From: Irpex lacteus
Lineage: Eukaryota > Basidiomycota > Agaricomycetes > Polyporales > Irpicaceae
Direction of reading: 5' to 3'
Length of the DNA stretch: 64,000 nt
Assembly (NCBI GenBank): GCA_001986395.2
Contig: MQVO02000035.1
Span: forward strand, 1-64,000
A program made the position numbers and the translations under genes. Each line of letters begins with the position of its first letter. Positions within the stretch are counted from its first letter, which is position 1. The notes under the pieces are model-generated. The model searched no databases and was not told the DNA's origin. It saw only the letters and a list, made by a program, of their open reading frames with translations. Of the stretch, positions 1-9,412 are shown in pieces.

Positions 1-80
1 CTAACCTAACCTAAACCTAACCTAACCTAACCTAACCTAACCTAACCTAACCTAACCTAACCTAACCTAACCTAACCTAA
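1..80. repeat. Telomeric repeat tract (CCTAA)n
   Basis: About 16 head-to-tail copies of CCTAA run from the first base to position 80, with one 6-base variant (CCTAAA) near position 12. On the complementary strand this reads TTAGG. Its place at the window edge and C-rich 5' to 3' orientation fit a true left chromosome end. The unit is 5 bases, not the TTAGGG common in fungi. Confidence 0.93.
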
Positions 81-218
81 GCGAAAGTAGATACGATATT
101 GGGGAAACCAATATTAAAGCCGCTGGAGATATCGTCGACGAGGGTAGGGTAACGTTGTGAAAGCCTTGTTTCCGAGAGAGCTGTGCACCAGGCCTCTGCT
201 CGCAGCGGGGTGTGAGCC

Positions 219-689
219 TTAGTCCTTCTGGCGGAGAGGACATCTGCAGGCTCCATGATGATGATCACCGCAGCCCGAGCATTCGTGGACGTGCTTGTTG
301 CCCCGTCCCTCGCACTTGCCAAAACGCTGCCAGTCGAGGCAGAGTACTCTGCCTTGCGGGTTGACGAGACGCCCGTCGTCGTTGCGATGGCACCTAGCCG
401 GCTTGTCGTTCCAGAAGGTGTCGCTGTCGCATTTGGCCACATCAGTGTGCATGCCCAAGCAGACCGCGCAGAGCATTAGCGTACGCAAAGCTGCCTCCTT
501 AGCCTCTCGCGCTCTACCCTTCTCTCCTCCTCTCGCTCTGACGGCCCTGCCCTTCCTGGGTCGCTCGTCGTCGTCGTCGTCGTAGCGGCTACGCTTCTGG
601 CCGGTCGAGAAACCCTTGGCCTGCATGCTGTGACGCCACCGGTTGATCTCGTTCACCTCCTTCTTCAGCTCTGCGTTCCTGAGGTTCAA
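219..689 (-). CDS. Gag-like zinc-binding protein fragment next to the telomere
   Basis: This open frame of about 156 codons ends 140 bp from the telomere repeats. It has no ATG at its left boundary (the apparent first codon is TTG), so it is probably a downstream exon. The N-terminal half is charged (a DDDDDE run, then RKGR and RARGG). The C-terminal half has a Cys/His cluster (LCAVCLGMH, CLDWQRFGKC, HECSGCGDHHHGACRC) of the kind I associate with gag-like proteins of basidiomycete retroelements. It may be the 3' part of the same gene as the reading frame at 863-1858, but no convincing splice pair joins them and the frames differ. No reverse transcriptase, integrase or recombinase is visible. 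The element is therefore incomplete, non-autonomous or decayed. Confidence 0.5.
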   Translation of the reverse strand: MNLRNAELKKEVNEINRWRHSMQAKGFSTGQKRSRYDDDDDERPRKGRAVRARGGEKGRAREAKEAALRTLMLCAVCLGMHTDVAKCDSDTFWNDKPARCHRNDDGRLVNPQGRVLCLDWQRFGKCEGRGNKHVHECSGCGDHHHGACRCPLRQKD

Positions 690-862
690 CCGTGCATTCA
701 GGACCCACAGGGTAACGCAAGAACGAGGTCACGCCCGCGTGAACGACGGCGTTCGATTTGCGCGAGGGGAACGCAGCGCGCGAGGGCGAACACGCGTGGG
801 CCCGCACATGCGCATGCGACGACACCCATCGTGGTGTTATGGGCGAGTCACGTGACGCCACG

Positions 863-1858
863 TCATAATAACACGCACACAACGACGATTAAGACGGCAA
901 ACGCAACGCATCGCCTGCGATAAACGATTAGGTAGAAAGAGTAGAGGGAAAGGTAATTGGTTAGCTTGGTAGCCCTTAACTCGGGGACAGGGATTACGTA
1001 CTCTTCCTTAGTTTGCTCGAGGACGATCTTCGAGTGGATGAGCCGCAGCCGCACCTCACCGATCTCGCCGATGTCGAAAATCGTGGGGTTGTTCAACCTC
1101 GCGTGCCACTCCATCCGCACGATGCAGGCATACCGCTGCACGGCTAGGGTACCGTAGAGTTCCTTGCGGATTTCGTGACGGTCGAGGCGATGGAACATTT
1201 CGCTGAGGCCTTCGATAAGCTCATCCGAGTACCTAGGGCACTCGGACATCTTGTCTATAAGGAGTTGCTGGGCATGGTGAAAGTCGTTGTACGGGAGTTC
1301 GTCATCCCGTAGGACCGTCTTGGAGGATACCGTGGTAGAGTCGCCGGACACGCTCAGCGACTTTCCGTCGACCTGCAGCGTCAGGCCTTCCACCCCCGCG
1401 GCTGCCTGCCTCCTGGCTGCCGTCTTGCAGACGCTGTCCATGAAGAAGTACATCAGTACGAACTTCCCCTTGGCCAGGTTCGCGAGCGCTTTGGGGTCGG
1501 GCTCGTAGAAGGCGTTGCCACTGACGGCTTGGCCTCTGACTACTCTGGCCTTGAATCTGGGCTCTCTTTCGTCATCGCTGGCTGGGTCTGCGCTACGAGA
1601 ACGAGACGCGGGTGGCCTCTGCCGTCTGGGCACTCTGGGAACGCGCACTTGCTGCCTGCCACGTGGCGGCTGTCGGTCGCCTTCGGGCGATTCCTCTCGA
1701 TCTCTGTCTTGCTCACGTTGTCTGCGCTGTCGAGGAGGGCTCGGGGAGCTGGCTGCAGACCGACGATTGTTGTCTTCGCGGGGGCGTTCTTCTGATCGGT
1801 CCCTCTGCTCCCGGTTGCTATTCCTGTCGTCGAGATCTTGGTTCCTTTGTTCCCACAT
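863..1858 (-). CDS. Gag-like protein, N-terminal part
   Basis: A 331-codon frame begins at an ATG (1858). Residues 1-100 are a low-complexity Arg/Glu/Asp/Ser-rich stretch. Residues 100-290 look like a folded alpha-helical region (YNDFHHAQQLL, RLDRHEIRKELYGTL, FDIGEIGEVRLRL). The last 35 residues become hydrophobic and are probably intron read-through: a possible 66-bp intron lies at 980-915 (GT...CGCAG), but it keeps the same frame to the stop. The frame stays open upstream of the ATG to about 1946, and a separate ATG-started frame lies at about 1880-2032. With the zinc-binding frame at 219-689 this looks like the gag region of a degenerate subtelomeric element. Function unproven. Confidence 0.45.
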   Translation of the reverse strand: MWEQRNQDLDDRNSNREQRDRSEERPREDNNRRSAASSPSPPRQRRQREQDRDREESPEGDRQPPRGRQQVRVPRVPRRQRPPASRSRSADPASDDEREPRFKARVVRGQAVSGNAFYEPDPKALANLAKGKFVLMYFFMDSVCKTAARRQAAAGVEGLTLQVDGKSLSVSGDSTTVSSKTVLRDDELPYNDFHHAQQLLIDKMSECPRYSDELIEGLSEMFHRLDRHEIRKELYGTLAVQRYACIVRMEWHARLNNPTIFDIGEIGEVRLRLIHSKIVLEQTKEEYVIPVPELRATKLTNYLSLYSFYLIVYRRRCVAFAVLIVVVCVLL

Positions 1859-1946
1859 GAGAAGCCGCTCATCTTGAATGAGCTGCCATAACGCCTCGTG
1901 CGAATTCGATGGCTGCCTCTTCTGTGTCCTTCGCCGCGAGCCTTCC

Positions 1947-2633
1947 GGCTACAATGGCCTTATAAGGCATGACGTTGGCGAAGTCGGGTTCTTCCTCGAG
2001 GGTGGGGTCCGTAATCTCCACCATGTTGAGATGATTATGTTGATAGAAATGAAGATATTAAACGAATGGTATGAATTCGATAGAGATAGTCAAAATTAGT
2101 AGATGAGAGAGTGAGGGGGTGGCCAGCCGAACGAACGGACGTGGCGGTCAAAGACAGAGCGCGCGGAGGTCTTAGACGCCCGTCCTGCCAGCAGTGTATA
2201 GACCTCAGTCTAGACCAACCCTCGTTCCTCGGGTTCGTCAAGACTTGCCAACCATAGCGGGCCTGGATTGTGACTGTGACGCGGTTGGTTGTTAGATTCT
2301 AACAACCAACAGGCGGGTGCGACCGTGACACCCGCTATTTTAACAACACTTGTCATGGTCGTGTCACTTAGTGCGCCGCAGGCACGGAAAATCTGTGACA
2401 TATTGTGACAGGCGTGATGTGCCGACCTGCCAGGATTTAACAACATCCCCCGCCGTGACCCGTGACAGGCGCCGAAATAACAACATTTTCGACGTCGTTG
2501 TGACCCGTGACCCCCGTTACGGTCGTAATAGTACAGTACTCACACGCGATGACAGCGAACGCATACCCTCGATATACAACTACTATACCTTCAATCACAA
2601 CGCTCCCACACTCACGCCTCCTGCCCCCTCTTG
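1947..2633. other. Non-coding spacer with a perfect hairpin
   Basis: No gene is supported here. It contains a short ATG-started minus frame (about 1880-2032) that may belong to the gag-like element. It also has a perfect inverted repeat at 2284-2310 and a stretch at 2330-2530 rich in GTGAC and CCCGTGAC words. Confidence 0.5.
2284..2310. repeat. Perfect hairpin, 13-bp arms with a 1-nt loop
   Basis: The left arm GTTGGTTGTTAGA (2284-2296) is followed by one T and then its exact reverse complement (2298-2310). A near-zero loop favours a cruciform or an inversion scar over an RNA hairpin terminator. No gene ends next to it. Confidence 0.85.
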
Positions 2634-2712
2634 TCGACAACCTTTCCTTAAATTGTCCACGGACTCCTTCCGGTTGTCAAGTGCGGTGAAGTGCACGCCG
2701 CGGACCAATAAC
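2634..2712 (-). pseudogene. Degenerate second copy of an epoxide-hydrolase C-terminus
   Basis: Read on the minus strand, this stretch aligns at DNA level with the C-terminal exon at 3817-4004. The blocks CACTTC-CCGCACT-GACAACC and TCGACAAG are shared in order. The encoded residues have drifted: GHFPALDNPEEF in the better copy is GVHFTALDNRKES here, with an inserted residue and later frame loss. It is a short relic with no other recognisable exon around it. Confidence 0.6.
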
Positions 2713-3000
2713 TCAAGGAGGTATCTAGAGGAGAAAAACGAGCGAGGTAGTACTTAATCGACCCGGGTGCGTAGCATATCCACTCTCCTGCTATTGCCAC
2801 TCTGACAATACGATCAAAAACGCCTTCGCAGTTACCAGCACAAAAGCCACGCCGATAAAGTCTCAAAACACCCCCGATCACCAATACATTTCTATTCTCG
2901 TTAGCGTATCTCCCCGTACAGCGAGCACCATCGTGAAACATCCGGTCCTCGGTGATTCCACCAGCACGACGTCCAGTCGCGAGCAAGTCCACGCAGAGAG

Positions 3001-3580
3001 GTGGCCGGATATGCCGGTCATTTGCTGTACTGAGAGGATAGTGCCAGCTTACCAGCACGATTGCCGTAGCACGACTGGTGGCAGGAATGGCCGGCTAAGC
3101 CGGCCACCTGTGCTGGAGGCCCACCTTCGACATTTGTCAGCTTAGTGGCAGCTCGACCAGTGTACCGTTCTGCACTCAGAGACTCATGCAGTGAATGGCC
3201 GGCTATGCCTGGCATTTGCGTTGCGATACTCGACTCTCGATTGGAAGCTGGCACTAACACTTTGCCCACAGCTCAGTGCACTCTGACATATGCGCCGTGA
3301 TGGCGTTCAGAGACCAGTTCAACGAGTGGCCGGCTAAGCCGGCCACTTGCGCTACGAGACTCGAGTCTCGACGTAAGGCGGAAATTTCGTCAAACACGTA
3401 CCGGTGCAATCAACGAGCGTCGAAGCGTCAGTCATTATAAGAGCGAGCATCCCAGCCTAGCGTGCGCGCCACGATATTGCGTTCAGAGACTAGCTCGACG
3501 AGTGGCCGGCTAAGCCGGCCACTTGTGTTGCCAGGGACTCGAGTCTCAACGTGAGGCGGAAATTCCGTCGCACGAGTGAC
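3001..3580. repeat. Array of palindromic GGCCGGCTTAGCCGGCC-type repeats
   Basis: Five copies of a near-perfect palindrome centred on GGCCGGCTAAGCCGGCC occur at about 3001-3020, 3088-3106, 3196-3214, 3326-3346 and 3502-3522. Copies 3 and 4 sit in a longer direct repeat of about 175 bp. That repeat starts GCGTTCAGAGAC, then the palindrome, then ACTCGAGTCTC and GGCGGAAAT(T)CCGTC. The GGCGGAAAT block recurs at about 3800. No reading frame accounts for the pattern. Confidence 0.8.
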
Positions 3581-3816
3581 GAGCCGTGCCTCGATCTACT
3601 TCATTACTTGGTGAGAGTGCATCGTCGTGCGAGCTGGCGGGGCCGTGTGATGCGTCGCGTAGTGAGCTTGCATGCCGACGTAAGAAGCTGGACTTCGTAT
3701 GCGGCTGACGTCGAACGTTGATCATGATCACGATATGCATTTTCACTCTATAGACTAAGTACTCGTACAAACACTACCTCATACTTCAACATACGCATGG
3801 CGGAAATCCCGTCACG

Positions 3817-5330
3817 TCACCGACGTACAGCCAACTCACCCACGACGACAACAACGGAGACATACCCATTATCCACCGCACCGAGTTCCGAATCCCGCCA
3901 ACCGCACGCACTCGCATTCGTCCACTCCTTGTCGAAAAACTCCCTCAAGTCGTGCACGAACTCCTCTGGGTTGTCGAGTGCGGGGAAGTGCCCGCGGGTG
4001 TGTTCTGTCAGAAGGAAGGGAAGAGGATGTTAGACGAGTGTTGGACGTTGATGACGGATCGTCGAACGAACGTAAGTGATGTGGGGACGATCGGTCATTG
4101 GGAGTGGATGCGAGTGAAGAAGTGAAGGTCAAGGGTGATGTGGCTACGAACATGAAGCTTGAGGATCAGTGGCGGCGAAGGTTCCGTCATGGACGTAAGT
4201 GATAGCGTGGAATATGAGCGTGAACGCAAACGCGAATGTGTGGTGTGAGGGGTACGCGGTGGTGATGACATGAAAGGGAGGGTGACATGAACGAGCCGTG
4301 GCGAGACGAAACGCACAGAAAGAAAATAGAATAGAAGAACAGAAGACAGTATGCGCGAAAATAGAAGTAGACGTAGACAGAGACGCACCTTTATAAAACG
4401 TGAGATTCCCATACGCCTCCAACGGCGCGCGGGGTGTATTTCCGATCTCGTATGGCTGTTGTGTGAAGGACGTGAGTTAGCGGTTTCAGGCGAACGGAGC
4501 GCAAGGAGGAAGGGAAGGGGGCGAGATGCGGTTGAGACGGAGGTGGAGAGGATGGGAAGATGAAGGGGAGACGGGGTGCACAGATGAAGGGGAATGAAAG
4601 ACGAAGGGAGACGAAGGGGAGAGGAATGAAAGAGGAAGTGGGAAGACGAAGGGGTGACGGGGTGCACAGATGAAGGGGGAGGAAGTGCAAAGATGAAGAG
4701 GAGACGAAGGGGAGACGAAGGGGAGGAGGACGGTATAGAGAATCCGAGATAAACGAGACACGATTGAAAGACAAAGGATATGGGGATAAAGGATGAACGA
4801 TGTGGGAATGAACGACGAGGGACGTGTGATTTCGTGAGGGCTAGGCGAAAGGAAAGGGTAGTAGGTCCACGAACGGAAAGTTGGTGCAGCGACGAACGAA
4901 CGGCGACCGATAGACATGCAACAAATCACGAGAGAATGACAACTCACAAAAGACTAGACCCGAACCCTTTCGATTCCACCCTCTCAGCAGGTTCGTTCAC
5001 GGCGGCTCGTTGTCGTCGGGGCTGGTTGTATATCATAACGCTCGATGCGAAGGAGTTTGTGAGGTAGTAGAGGGAGGTTGTGTCGAGGGTGTGTGTGGGG
5101 GTTAGGGAGGCGAGAGGAGAGGAGAGGGACGCACCTGGCCAGCAGTGCGTGATGAGCAGCGGAATAGCGTCCTCGCGCGGACTACGCAGGTGTACGAAAT
5201 GCAGCGTCATCTCGTACATCCCACCCTACACGTCCTCATCCTTATAATCCACCGAAAAATGCAAACCCTCCTTCATCTTCCCTTCCTCCACTCCTGCAGC
5301 CACTAACTCGGGAGATGGAGCAGAAATCAT
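3817..5330 (-). pseudogene. Epoxide hydrolase-like (alpha/beta hydrolase) gene relic
   Basis: Three pieces of an epoxide-hydrolase-type protein lie in order on the minus strand. The N-terminal piece (ATG at 5330) has LHFVHLRS and AIPLLITHCWPG, matching the family's LHFVH...HGWPG oxyanion region, and ends at a good donor (GTGCGT). A piece near 5090-4990 (LYYLTNSFASSVMIYNQ) resembles the late family segment before the catalytic acid/His region. The C-terminal exon 4004-3817 holds RGHFPALDNPEEF, where H is the expected catalytic histidine. An in-frame TAG sits between the first residues and MTLHFVH. The middle third, with the nucleophile Asp, is absent and replaced by a purine-rich tract. It is best read as a deleted, dead gene. 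Confidence 0.65.
4480..4745. repeat. Purine-rich (GA) imperfect minisatellite
   Basis: The plus strand is almost pure purine, with repeated words GATGAAGGGGAGACG, GACGAAGGGGAG and GGGGTGCACAGATGAAGGGG. Antisense frames through it read as Pro/Ser/Phe/Leu-rich low complexity and are not genes. It lies where the middle exons of the epoxide hydrolase relic should be. Confidence 0.75.
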
Positions 5331-5685
5331 AGTCGATGCCGGGGGAGTGTCGAGCGGTGAACGGGGTGGGAGGGGCGTGGACGAGAGGAGAGAAGGGCGA
5401 GCATGAAGTGGACGGCGGAGGGGTCGAAGTGGATTTGCGTGCGGCGCAGGTGAGTGGAGGATTGGGTGGGATGGGAGACATGGCTGAGAGAAGAGTACAA
5501 AAGTGAGCGGGGAGTGTGCGGTCCGTGGCGTGCTTCGTCCAACCTGACACCGAGCGAGAGTCTACGTCACGCGACACTCCCAAGCGCCCTCCGTTGATCT
5601 CCTCTCGCGATTGTTGACCTCTCCCACAAACTACCGCATACACCCACCGACAGGACCTTGGAATCTCAGAAGGCGAGGGATATCG

Positions 5686-8600
5686 ATGTCGAGTTTCCGC
5701 GCGCCGCCCCGGAAGGGCGAGAACTTTGAGCTCAGCGCCGACCTCAACAGCGAGTACAAGGAAAAGCGCAAGGACGCCATTAAACGTGTTATCGCCAACA
5801 TGACCGTCCAAAAGGGTGCGCTCCCACCTCCATCCTCCCCCACTTCTAACCTCCCTGATAATGGATAATGACAACGCCAGACGTAAGCGGGTTATTCCCC
5901 GACGTACTCAAGAACATGCAAACCGACGACCTCGAACAAAAAAAGCTCGTCTACCTCTACCTAATGAACTACGCAAAAACCCAACCCGAACTCGTCATCC
6001 TCGCCGTAAACACCTTCGTCAAAGACACCTCCGACGCCAACCCGCTCGTGCGCGCGCTCGCCATCCGAACGATGGGCTGTCTCCGCGCCGAGAAGATCAT
6101 CGACTACCTCTGTGACCCGCTCCAGAAGTGTTTGCGCGATGAGAACCCGTATGTGAGGAAGACGGCGGCGCTGTGTGTCGCTAAGCTGTATGATTTGAAA
6201 CCGGAGTTGGTCATTGAGAATGGGTTTTTGGAGACGTTGAGGGAGATGATTGCGGATAGTAACCCGATGGTAGTGGCCAATACCGTTGGAGCTTTATCTG
6301 ACATCCACGCCGCCGCCCTCTCCTCCTCTGCCTCCCCTTCCTCTCTCGCCAACTCCTCCAACCCCTCCCAAGAGGAGATATTCAAAATAACCCCGCCGAT
6401 ACTTACCAAACTCCTCGTCGCGCTCAACGAATGCTCCGAGTGGGGGCGCGTCGCCATTCTCAACGCATTGGCTCGCTACGAGCCTACAGAGGGCGATGTG
6501 GGAGAGAGCGAACATATATGTGAACGCGTCGTGCCGCAGCTGCAGCATGCGAATGCGAGTGTTGTGTTGGCGGCTGTTAAGGTGCGTTTTGTCTTCGCTC
6601 GCTACGTTCGCCCACGCACTAACACTCCACTACCTCACTAACACTCCACTACCTCACTAACACCCTCCAACGCTCACTAACACCCTCCAACGCTCGCTAA
6701 CACCCTCCAACGCTCACTAACACCCTCCAACGCTCGCTAACGCTCGCTGCAGGTAATAATGATCCACACACGCACCCTCCCCCCAACCCCCCAAACCTCC
6801 CACCTCCTCCGCAAACTCGCCCCGCCCCTAATAACCCTCCTCTCGAACCCGCCCGAGGTGCAGTGGGTTGCCTTGCGGAATATCAACCTCCTCCTGCAAC
6901 GCCCCCTCTCCCCCTCTAACCTCCAAAACTCCCTCTCCCACTCTAACTCCCACCTCTCATCGGGCAACCAGGAGGGTAGGGAAAGGGAAAGAGAGGGAGG
7001 GAAGGAAGGTAGGGACCAAGAGATACTAACCCAAGCAGAAATGCGCGTCTTCTTCTGCAAGTACAACGACCCGCTGTACGTCAAGGTTGAGAAGCTGGAG
7101 GTGATGGTAAGGCTTGCGGGGGTTGGGAATGTGGATGCTTTGTTGAGCGAGTTGAAGGAGTGAGTTTATGCGTTTTTTCTGGGGTTGGGTTTTGGGTTTT
7201 GGGTTTTGGTTGTTTCGTCTCGCGAGCTCGAGTTCTTTCGTTCGCTGCCCTACGTCGTGTCCCGACGGCTCGCACGCCCGGTGCCTTGTCCTTGTCGGTG
7301 CTTCACCTCTGCCCTCGTTCCTCTCCTCGTCTCCGTTCCGTCGTCTCCCCCTCGTCTCTCACCCTCCCGCCCACTCGCCAATTCCCAACGGGTCGCTAAC
7401 GCCCTCCACTTCCCTTCCCTTCCCCACCTCCTTTTTTCTCCTCCAACTCGTCGCCAAAGCCCTTGCCACCCACCCTCTTCCCCTCCTTTCCCTTTAACAA
7501 CCCCCTTCAAACACACCCTTAAACTCGGCTGACGCCTCCCCGCAGATACGCATCAGAAGTAGACGTAGACTTCGTCCGACGGTCCATAAAAGCCATCGGC
7601 CAGACCGCCATCAAGATCGACGAAGCGGCCGAGCGGTGCGTGAACGTACTCCTGGAGTTGATCGCGACGAGGGTTAGTTATGTGGTGCAGGAGGGGGTTG
7701 TTGTTATGAAGGTGCGTGGGTTTTTGGTGGAGTGTTTGGGCTCGTTCTGACTATTATTCCGCACATTTACTCGTCTCGCCTTGGACGCATGCCACTCGCT
7801 CTCCCGCCCACCCATCTCGCCTCGTACTCCTCCCTATATCACCTCTGCCTTCCTCCACACTCACACTCACACCCGCCTCACCCACGTCCCCCACCCACCC
7901 GCTTTCTCCATGCCCGTGCTCACTTACACCCGGACTCGCCTTCCCTCTCCCGCTCACACCTTCGCTCGCCCACCCGCTCCCCCGCATATGACGCTCGTAC
8001 TACCACTCCGCCTCCCACCCATCACTCACCCTACAACCCACTCGCCCTCGCACACCTGGCACTCCCCCTCCCCCCTACCCACCCACGCTCGCTTCGCTCG
8101 CCAACCACAGGACATATTCCGCAAATACCCCTCCACCTACGAAGGCACCATCCCCACTCTCTGCGCCAATCTCGACGAGCTCGACGAGCCCGAGGCCAAA
8201 GCCTCTCTCATCTGGATCATCGGCGAGTATGCGAGTAAGATCGAGAATGCTGATGAACTACTTGGAGGGTTTGTGGATGGGTTCGTGGAGGAGTCGTATC
8301 CTGTGCGTTTTCTTTTTCCTCTCATTCTCCTTTCTCTTGCTCTTCGCACTTACTAACTCTCGCTCTCGCTCGCATTCCCTCTCACCCGATCACTCGCTGA
8401 CGTCTAACGCACGCTCGTATCACTCAGGTCCAACTCCAAACCCTAACAGCAGTCGTCAAGCTCTTCCTGCGCAAACCCGACACCTCGCAGGGGCTCGTCC
8501 AGCGCGTGCTGAACACCGCCACCAAGGACTGCGACTCGCCCGATGTGCGGGACAGGGCGTATATCTATTGGAGGCTGCTTTCGACGGATCCGGGGGCTGC

Positions 8601-9412
8601 GAAGGTGCGTTTTGTCTTCCATCTCTTTTCTTTCCCCTCTTCTCTCTTCCTCACCTCTGTATCATTCTCATCGAAACTCTGCTGATGATGTTACACACTT
8701 AGACCGTAGTCCTAGCCCACCGCCCACCGATTTCCCTCCCCCGCACGACCGTCGCGCCCGCCCTACTCGAAGAGCTCCTGGGCGAAGTCGGGAGCCTCGC
8801 GAGCGTGTATCATAAGCCCGCGGAGACCTTCGTGGGAAGAGGGCGCATTGGGGCTGATGCGTTGGCTAGGAAGGCTGGGGAGTGCGTATCTCTTCCTGTC
8901 CTATCTGCTTTCCATTTCACTGACATTCTTCACTTCCTTCCTCACTCGCTCACCCATTCGCTCACCACAGCCTAAACGACGACCGCCAAACAGCGCGGCT
9001 CGCCCTCCAAACAGTAGTGCACGGCCAACAAGCCGAGAACCTCCTCAACTTCGACGACGACCCCACCCTCGACTCTTCCCTCTCTTCCTCGCAGCCGACG
9101 GGCATCGCGGCGACGGCGGCGTTGGCGAGCGTGGCGGAGAAGAGTCTGTTGGCGGGGACGAGTAGTAATCCGTTGGATGATTTGGTTAGTATTTTTGGGA
9201 GTGCGGGGATCTCGTCTGCTCCTTCTGGTGTCACGAGCCCAGGAGCAGCAGCAGTGGGAGGAGGAGCGGGAGGGGGAGATCCGTTTGGGGGGTTGTCGTT
9301 TGGGACGCCGTTGGCTCCTACTACTCCTGCGGTGCCGAGTGTCGTGGCGTCGCCTCCGCCTCAGCAGCAGCAGCAACAGGGGGCGCAGGAGGATTTGTTG
9401 GGGTTGTTTTAG
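5686..9412 (+). CDS. Beta-adaptin, large subunit of clathrin adaptor AP-1 (AP-1/2 type)
   Basis: Eight exons: 5686-5815, 5881-6581, 6753-7159, 7546-7711, 8111-8302, 8428-8604, 8703-8881, 8971-9412. All phases agree, giving 797 aa. The protein is a large subunit of a heterotetrameric adaptor that recruits clathrin to trans-Golgi/endosomal membranes. The HEAT-repeat trunk is unmistakable: [90 protein letters not shown]. The hinge has a clathrin-box-like LLNFD near residue 675 and a Gln/Pro-rich tail, and there is no obvious C-terminal ear, as in many fungal beta subunits. One oddity is an insertion of about 37 residues near 327-365 (Ser/Asn then Gly/Arg/Glu rich). The gene looks intact. AP-1 versus AP-2 cannot be settled from the trunk alone. 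Confidence 0.95.
6614..6750 (+). repeat. Intronic 20-bp minisatellite with reiterated CTAAC
   Basis: The second intron of the beta-adaptin gene (6582-6752) is filled with about six tandem copies of a 19-20 bp unit (CTCACTAACACCCTCCAACG and variants). Each unit contains CTAAC, the fungal lariat branch-point core, and the array ends 2 bp before the acceptor CAG. Confidence 0.85.

Noticed and set aside
4095..4947. Several Pro/Ser/Phe/Leu-rich minus frames
   Set aside because: They are antisense readings of a purine-rich minisatellite with no domain, no splice pattern and strongly biased composition.
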